Below are positions 60,633 to 64,000 of a stretch of DNA of 64,000 nucleotides, one piece after another; position 1 is the first letter of the stretch, and each line of letters starts with the position of its first letter. A model generated the notes under the pieces. That model ran no database searches. It saw only the letters and a list, made by a program, of their open reading frames with translations, and had not been told where the DNA came from. Both the position numbers and the translations under genes were made by a program. Origin of the DNA: Paraburkholderia terricola (lineage in GTDB: Bacteria > Pseudomonadota > Gammaproteobacteria > Burkholderiales > Burkholderiaceae). The DNA lies in the NCBI RefSeq assembly GCF_900142195.1, contig NZ_FRAB01000024.1:33825-97824 (forward strand), given 5' to 3'.

Positions 60633-61337
60633 TCAGTCTCCTTTCGCGCGGACGACGCGTTGTTCGATGCGTTTTTCCGGATGCGCATTCAGCACGATGC
60701 GCTGCACGAAGATGCCCGGCGTATGAATCGCGTCCGGATCGAGTTCGCCCACCTCGACGATTTCCTCGACTTCCGCGACGGTGATCTTGCCGGCCATCGC
60801 GCACATCGGATTGAAGTTGCGCGCGGTGCGGCGGTAGATCAGGTTGCCCGACTTGTCGGCCTTCCACGCCTTGACGAGCGCGACGTCGGCTGTGAGCGAA
60901 TGTTCGAGCACGTAGTGGTTTTCGCCGAACTGGCGGGTTTCCTTGCCCTCGGCGATCAGCGTGCCGAAGCCGGTGTTCGTGAAGAATGCCGGAATGCCCG
61001 AGCCGCCGGCGCGCAGCTTCTCGGCGAGCGTGCCTTGCGGGGTGAATTCGAGCTCGAGCTCGCCGGCCAGATACTGCCGCTCGAACTCCTTGTTCTCGCC
61101 GACATACGAGGAAATCATCTTTTTGATCTGGCGCGTTTCGAGCAGCAGGCCCAGGCCGAAACCGTCCACGCCCGCGTTGTTGCTGATGCACGTGATGCCC
61201 TTCACGCCCGAATCGCGCAGCGCCGCGATCAGCGCCTCGGGAATGCCGCACAATCCGAAGCCGCCGACGGCGAACGTCTGCCCGTCCTTGACGATGTCTT
61301 TCAGCGCCTCGGCGGCGCCTGGATAGACCTTGTTCAT
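60633..61337 (-). CDS. scoA: 3-oxoacid CoA-transferase subunit A
   Basis: A 234-residue alpha subunit starting MNKVYPGAAEALKDIVKDGQ at 61337. A GTG-initiated extension of 25 codons is open but unlike the family. GGFGLCGIPEALIAALRDSG near residue 25 is the CoA-binding glycine region. CISNNAGVDGFGLGLLLETR near residue 50 and RRTARNFNPMCAMAGKITVA near residue 175 are conserved in ScoA/PcaI. It is translated with scoB as one operon. Confidence 0.9.
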   Translation of the reverse strand: MNKVYPGAAEALKDIVKDGQTFAVGGFGLCGIPEALIAALRDSGVKGITCISNNAGVDGFGLGLLLETRQIKKMISSYVGENKEFERQYLAGELELEFTPQGTLAEKLRAGGSGIPAFFTNTGFGTLIAEGKETRQFGENHYVLEHSLTADVALVKAWKADKSGNLIYRRTARNFNPMCAMAGKITVAEVEEIVEVGELDPDAIHTPGIFVQRIVLNAHPEKRIEQRVVRAKGD

Positions 61338-61577
61338 CAGTATGTCCCTTCCTTTATGGAAATCCGAAACCGGATCAATGCGCTCGGCATGACGTTTTGG
61401 GGCAAAACCCACACGTCATTCTAGTCATCCGCGGCGGACCGTGCGTTCAGCCCGGAGGTGCCTCGCGCCCATGCCTGCCGCGGATCGCTTCGCCGCGTTG
61501 TGATGTGCCCGAAAGGGTACGCTGCGCGCGCCATGCGGCACAATACGCAAAAATACATAAGTACTTGCCGCCAACCC

Positions 61578-62123
61578 ATGCCCGCACTGGATTACCAAAC
61601 CGCCTTTCACCTCGCCCCGATCGGGCTCGTGCTGTCACGCGAACGGATTATCGAAGACTGCAATGACGAACTCGCGTCGATTTTCGGCTGCCCGCGCGAG
61701 GCGCTGCTCGGCCAGTCGTTCCAGGTGCTGTATCCGTCGGCGGACGAATTCGAGCGGATCGGCGCGCGGATTCCGCCGATCATGACCGCGCAAGGCAGTT
61801 ACGCGGACGACCGCATCATGAAGCGGGCCAACGGCGAACTGTTCTGGTGCCACGTGACGGGCCGCGCGCAGCGGCGCGCCGATCCGCATGCGGCGGGCGT
61901 CTGGACCTTCGAGGACTTGAGCGCGACGCGGCGCGTGGCGGTCGAACTGACGCCGCGCGAACGCGAAATCGCCGCGCAACTGGTGACGGGGAAAACCAGC
62001 AAGCAGATTGGCCGGGTGCTGGATATCAGCCCGCGCACGGTCGACGTCTACCGGGCGCGGCTGATGCGCAAATACGATACGGGCAACGCCACCGAGCTAT
62101 TGCAGAGACTGCTCGGGCATTGA
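61578..62123 (+). CDS. PAS-domain LuxR-family transcriptional regulator
   Basis: A 181-residue protein with an N-terminal PAS domain (AFHLAPIGLVLSRERIIEDC, then FGCPREALLGQSFQVLYPSA). The LuxR/FixJ-type helix-turn-helix is in ELTPREREIAAQLVTGKTSK and ISPRTVDVYRARLMRKYDTG near residues 120-165. It has no receiver domain, so it probably senses a small molecule or redox state directly. Similar one-component regulators control carbon use in Burkholderia. ATG 61578 lies just before the PAS domain; the frame remains open to 61458. It diverges from the CoA-transferase operon across a 240-base gap, which makes that operon a candidate target. Confidence 0.85.
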   Translation: MPALDYQTAFHLAPIGLVLSRERIIEDCNDELASIFGCPREALLGQSFQVLYPSADEFERIGARIPPIMTAQGSYADDRIMKRANGELFWCHVTGRAQRRADPHAAGVWTFEDLSATRRVAVELTPREREIAAQLVTGKTSKQIGRVLDISPRTVDVYRARLMRKYDTGNATELLQRLLGH

Positions 62124-62151
62124 TTGAAAAGGCGGGCGCGAAACCTCGCGC

Positions 62152-62583
62152 TCAAGCCGCGTTGACCAGCGCGGCGCGCTCGATCGTGGCGCGCAGCAGA
62201 TCAGGAACCGGCACCGACTTTCCGGCCGCGTAATCGATCCACACGCAGCGCGCGGCGCCGCGCGCGTACACGGTGTTCGGGTCGTCGGCGCGCACGAGCT
62301 CGAAGCCGGTATCGAAACTGCTGCGCCCCGGCGTGGCCACGGTCATCCGGCCGATCACCTCGCCGGGATAGTGCAGTTGCTTGAGAAATTCCATCGACGC
62401 GTTGACGATCACCGGCCCCTGCCCGTCGGCGTTGCTGCCGGCAAGACCCAGTTGCTCGAACCAGGAAATGCGCACCTGCTCCATGTAGCGGAAATAGACC
62501 GTGTTGTTCACGTGGCCGAATGCGTCCATGTCACCCCAACGGATCGGCATCGACATCTCGAAGACTGCGTGGAAATCGCTCAT
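62152..62583 (-). CDS. 4HBT-family acyl-CoA thioesterase
   Basis: A 143-residue hotdog-fold thioesterase starting MSDFHAVFEMSMPIRWGDMD. The signature GDMDAFGHVNNTVYFRYMEQ, about residues 17-36, holds the active-site Asp. Length and motif match YbgC/4-hydroxybenzoyl-CoA thioesterase relatives. It lies 62 bases downstream of an SDR gene on the same strand, opposite the start of ETF-ubiquinone oxidoreductase, in a lipid-oxidation setting. The acyl-CoA substrate is unknown. Confidence 0.88.
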   Translation of the reverse strand: MSDFHAVFEMSMPIRWGDMDAFGHVNNTVYFRYMEQVRISWFEQLGLAGSNADGQGPVIVNASMEFLKQLHYPGEVIGRMTVATPGRSSFDTGFELVRADDPNTVYARGAARCVWIDYAAGKSVPVPDLLRATIERAALVNAA

Positions 62584-62645
62584 CGTACTTCTTTGAAGGA
62601 TTGAAACCAGGTTGAAGCCGGCGCACCGACCGGCGTGAAGCGCGC

Positions 62646-63422
62646 TCAGGCGAGCCCGAAGCCGTCGTCGGCGGCGATCACCGAGCCGTTGATGAACTGT
62701 GACTCGTCGGCCGCGAGCAGCAGCAGCAGACCGTCGAGATCGTCCGGCTTGCCGACGCGATGACGCGGCAGCATCGACACCAGCTTCTGCCCCTGCTCGG
62801 TCGACCAGTGATGGTGATTGATCTCGGTGTCGATATAGCCGGGGCAAATCGCGTTCACGTTGATGCCGTGCTTGCCCCACTCCAGCGCCATCGCTTTCGT
62901 CATATGGACGACGGCCGCCTTGCTCATCGAATACAGGCCGATTTGCGGCAGCACCCGCAGACCCGCCATCGACGCGATATTGATGATCCGGTACGACGGT
63001 TTCTGCGCGCTGTTGCCGCGCATGATCATGCGCTTGGCGACTTCCTGGGCGACGAAAAACGCGCCGCGCGTGTTCGTGTCGAACACGTATTCGAAGTCGG
63101 CGGGCGTGACTTCGGAGAGCTTCTGCGTGGTCGAGACGCCCGAATTGTTCACGAGGATGTCGATCGTGCCCGCCTCGGTTTCCGCATGGGCCACCGCCGA
63201 CTTGATGCTCTGATAATCGGTCACGTCGAGCGAAACGACGTGCGCCGCGCCGCCGGACGCCTCGATCTCGGCGCGCAATTCCTTCAGACGCTCGGTACGC
63301 CGGCTCGCCAGCACGACCTTCGCGCCCGCTTGCGACAACACCTGAGCGAAGCGCTTTCCCAACCCGCTCGAGGCGCCGGTGATCAGCGCGACCTTGCCTT
63401 CCAGATTGATCGAACGGCCCAT
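62646..63422 (-). CDS. SDR family oxidoreductase
   Basis: A 258-residue short-chain dehydrogenase. The cofactor motif is LITGASSGLGKRFAQVLSQA near residue 13. NNSG lies near residue 90, the catalytic Ser is in INIASMAGLRV, and YSMSK near residue 165 holds Tyr and Lys. NAICPGYIDTEINHHHW near residue 193 is typical of hydroxyacyl-CoA or 3-oxoacyl reductase relatives. The start MGRSINLEGKVALIT at 63422 is taken because the family N-terminus begins there; the frame to 63479 is extra. Its location beside a thioesterase and ETF-QO suggests fatty-acyl metabolism. Confidence 0.88.
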   Translation of the reverse strand: MGRSINLEGKVALITGASSGLGKRFAQVLSQAGAKVVLASRRTERLKELRAEIEASGGAAHVVSLDVTDYQSIKSAVAHAETEAGTIDILVNNSGVSTTQKLSEVTPADFEYVFDTNTRGAFFVAQEVAKRMIMRGNSAQKPSYRIINIASMAGLRVLPQIGLYSMSKAAVVHMTKAMALEWGKHGINVNAICPGYIDTEINHHHWSTEQGQKLVSMLPRHRVGKPDDLDGLLLLLAADESQFINGSVIAADDGFGLA

Positions 63423-63508
63423 TGTCGTTCCTTGTTCGGTTGTGGTTGCAGATACGATTGACAGGTGCGGTAGGACCATCGCTGCGGGTCGATACCGTAT
63501 CCCATTAA

Positions 63509-63524
63509 TAGAACGATCGTGCTA
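63509..63524. promoter_or_regulatory. Palindromic operator between the SDR and ETF-QO genes
   Basis: TAGAACGATCGTGCTA contains the perfect 8-base palindrome ACGATCGT flanked by TAG and CTA, with one mismatched position per arm. It lies 86 bases upstream of the ETF-ubiquinone oxidoreductase ATG and 87 bases from the divergent SDR start. The form suits a TetR-family repressor, for instance a FadP-type regulator of fatty-acid oxidation. The owner is not in the window. Confidence 0.5.
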
Positions 63525-63610
63525 ATGTCGGCTCGTCAGGTTGCAGTGGTTCAGGTCATCACCCACAATACGAACCCGAAAAAAGCATTCTAACGGTAAG
63601 AGGAGCATCA

Positions 63611-64000
63611 ATGACCCCCGCAAGTCTCATTGAGCAGTACGGCCCACGCGAGTCGATGGAATACGACGTCGTGATCGTCGGCGGCGGCCCGGCCGGCCTG
63701 TCGGCGGCGATCCGCCTGAAGCAGCTGGCGGCTGCGAAAGGCGTCGAGCTTGGCGTGTGCGTGCTGGAAAAAGGCTCGGAGATCGGGGCGCACATCCTCT
63801 CGGGCGCGGTGATGGACCCGCGCGCGATCACCGAACTGATTCCCGACTGGAAGGAACAAGGCGCGCCGCTCACGGTGGACGTGACCGAGGACCGCTTCCT
63901 GTTCCTCACCGAAACCGGCTCGAAGAGCGTGCCGGCCTGGGCGCTGCCGGATAACTTCAGGAACCACGGCAACTACGTGATCAGTCTCGCGAACGTCACG
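63611..64000 (+). CDS. Electron-transfer flavoprotein-ubiquinone oxidoreductase (5' part)
   Basis: The first 130 residues of ETF-QO, which passes electrons from acyl-CoA dehydrogenases via ETF to ubiquinone. The start MTPASLIEQYGPRESMEYD at 63611 has GAGGAG close upstream. The FAD dinucleotide fold is DVVIVGGGPAGLSAAIRLKQ near residue 19. LEKGSEIGAHILSGAVMDPR near residue 52 is family-specific. The gene continues beyond the window, so the Fe-S and quinone regions are not seen. It would serve the acyl-CoA dehydrogenases present elsewhere in the window. Confidence 0.95.
   Translation, partial: MTPASLIEQYGPRESMEYDVVIVGGGPAGLSAAIRLKQLAAAKGVELGVCVLEKGSEIGAHILSGAVMDPRAITELIPDWKEQGAPLTVDVTEDRFLFLTETGSKSVPAWALPDNFRNHGNYVISLANVT

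Overview
The window reads as chromosome of a GC-rich betaproteobacterium, most likely Paraburkholderia or a close Burkholderia relative. The evidence is the infC-rpmI-rplT-pheS-pheT-ihfA-merR order, an N-terminally extended IhfA, the adjacent DUF2844/DUF3443 pair, and the box benzoyl-CoA pathway. This is inference from gene content. I see no insertion sequence, prophage, CRISPR array or origin. Decay is limited to a frameshifted antitoxin remnant and an internally deleted aldehyde dehydrogenase.

Layout. 1-5545: end of bamC, a DUF2844/DUF3443 secreted pair, an orphan HMW1C-type cytoplasmic N-glycosyltransferase, and a small lipoprotein. 5657-7652: leuA behind a leucine-rich leader peptide with attenuator-like foldings. 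7699-9948: a cystine-type amino-acid ABC transporter whose leader can form a pseudoknot just upstream of the first gene. 10296-18646: a reductive pyrimidine-degradation cluster (hydA, NCS1 permease, preA, preT, carbamoyl-amide hydrolase) diverging from a RutR-like regulator, with a perfect palindrome between them. 18994-28247: aerobic benzoate degradation through benzoyl-CoA (boxA, boxB, boxC, boxR, DUF4863, boxD remnant, benzoate-CoA ligase, alpha/beta hydrolase). 28622-36070: SPFH protein, lipoprotein, Tat-exported phospholipase C, small hypothetical genes, and a pair of acyl-CoA dehydrogenases. 36063-42246: an L-galactonate/tagaturonate/altronate cluster with a divergent GntR regulator. 42420-47267: a DHFR-fold reductase and a TorT/TorS-like binding-protein/hybrid-kinase pair. 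47421-55934: a minus-strand translation block from tRNA-Val through thrS, infC, rpmI, rplT, pheS, pheT, ihfA and merR to tRNA-Pro. 56065-64000: relA, ridA, a hydrolase, a CoA-transferase pair, a PAS-LuxR regulator, a thioesterase, an SDR, and the start of ETF-ubiquinone oxidoreductase.

The less obvious content is in the non-coding DNA. thrS and leuA each have a short leader ORF rich in codons for the cognate amino acid, followed by mutually exclusive RNA pairings. A similar alternative pairing without a convincing leader peptide precedes pheS. The transporter leader at 9965-10054 has a 7-bp stem whose loop is complementary over 9 nt to a segment next to the ribosome binding site. infC starts with ATC, as expected for autoregulated IF3. 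Palindromes or shared boxes mark likely operators for the RutR-like protein, BoxR and a TetR-type lipid regulator.
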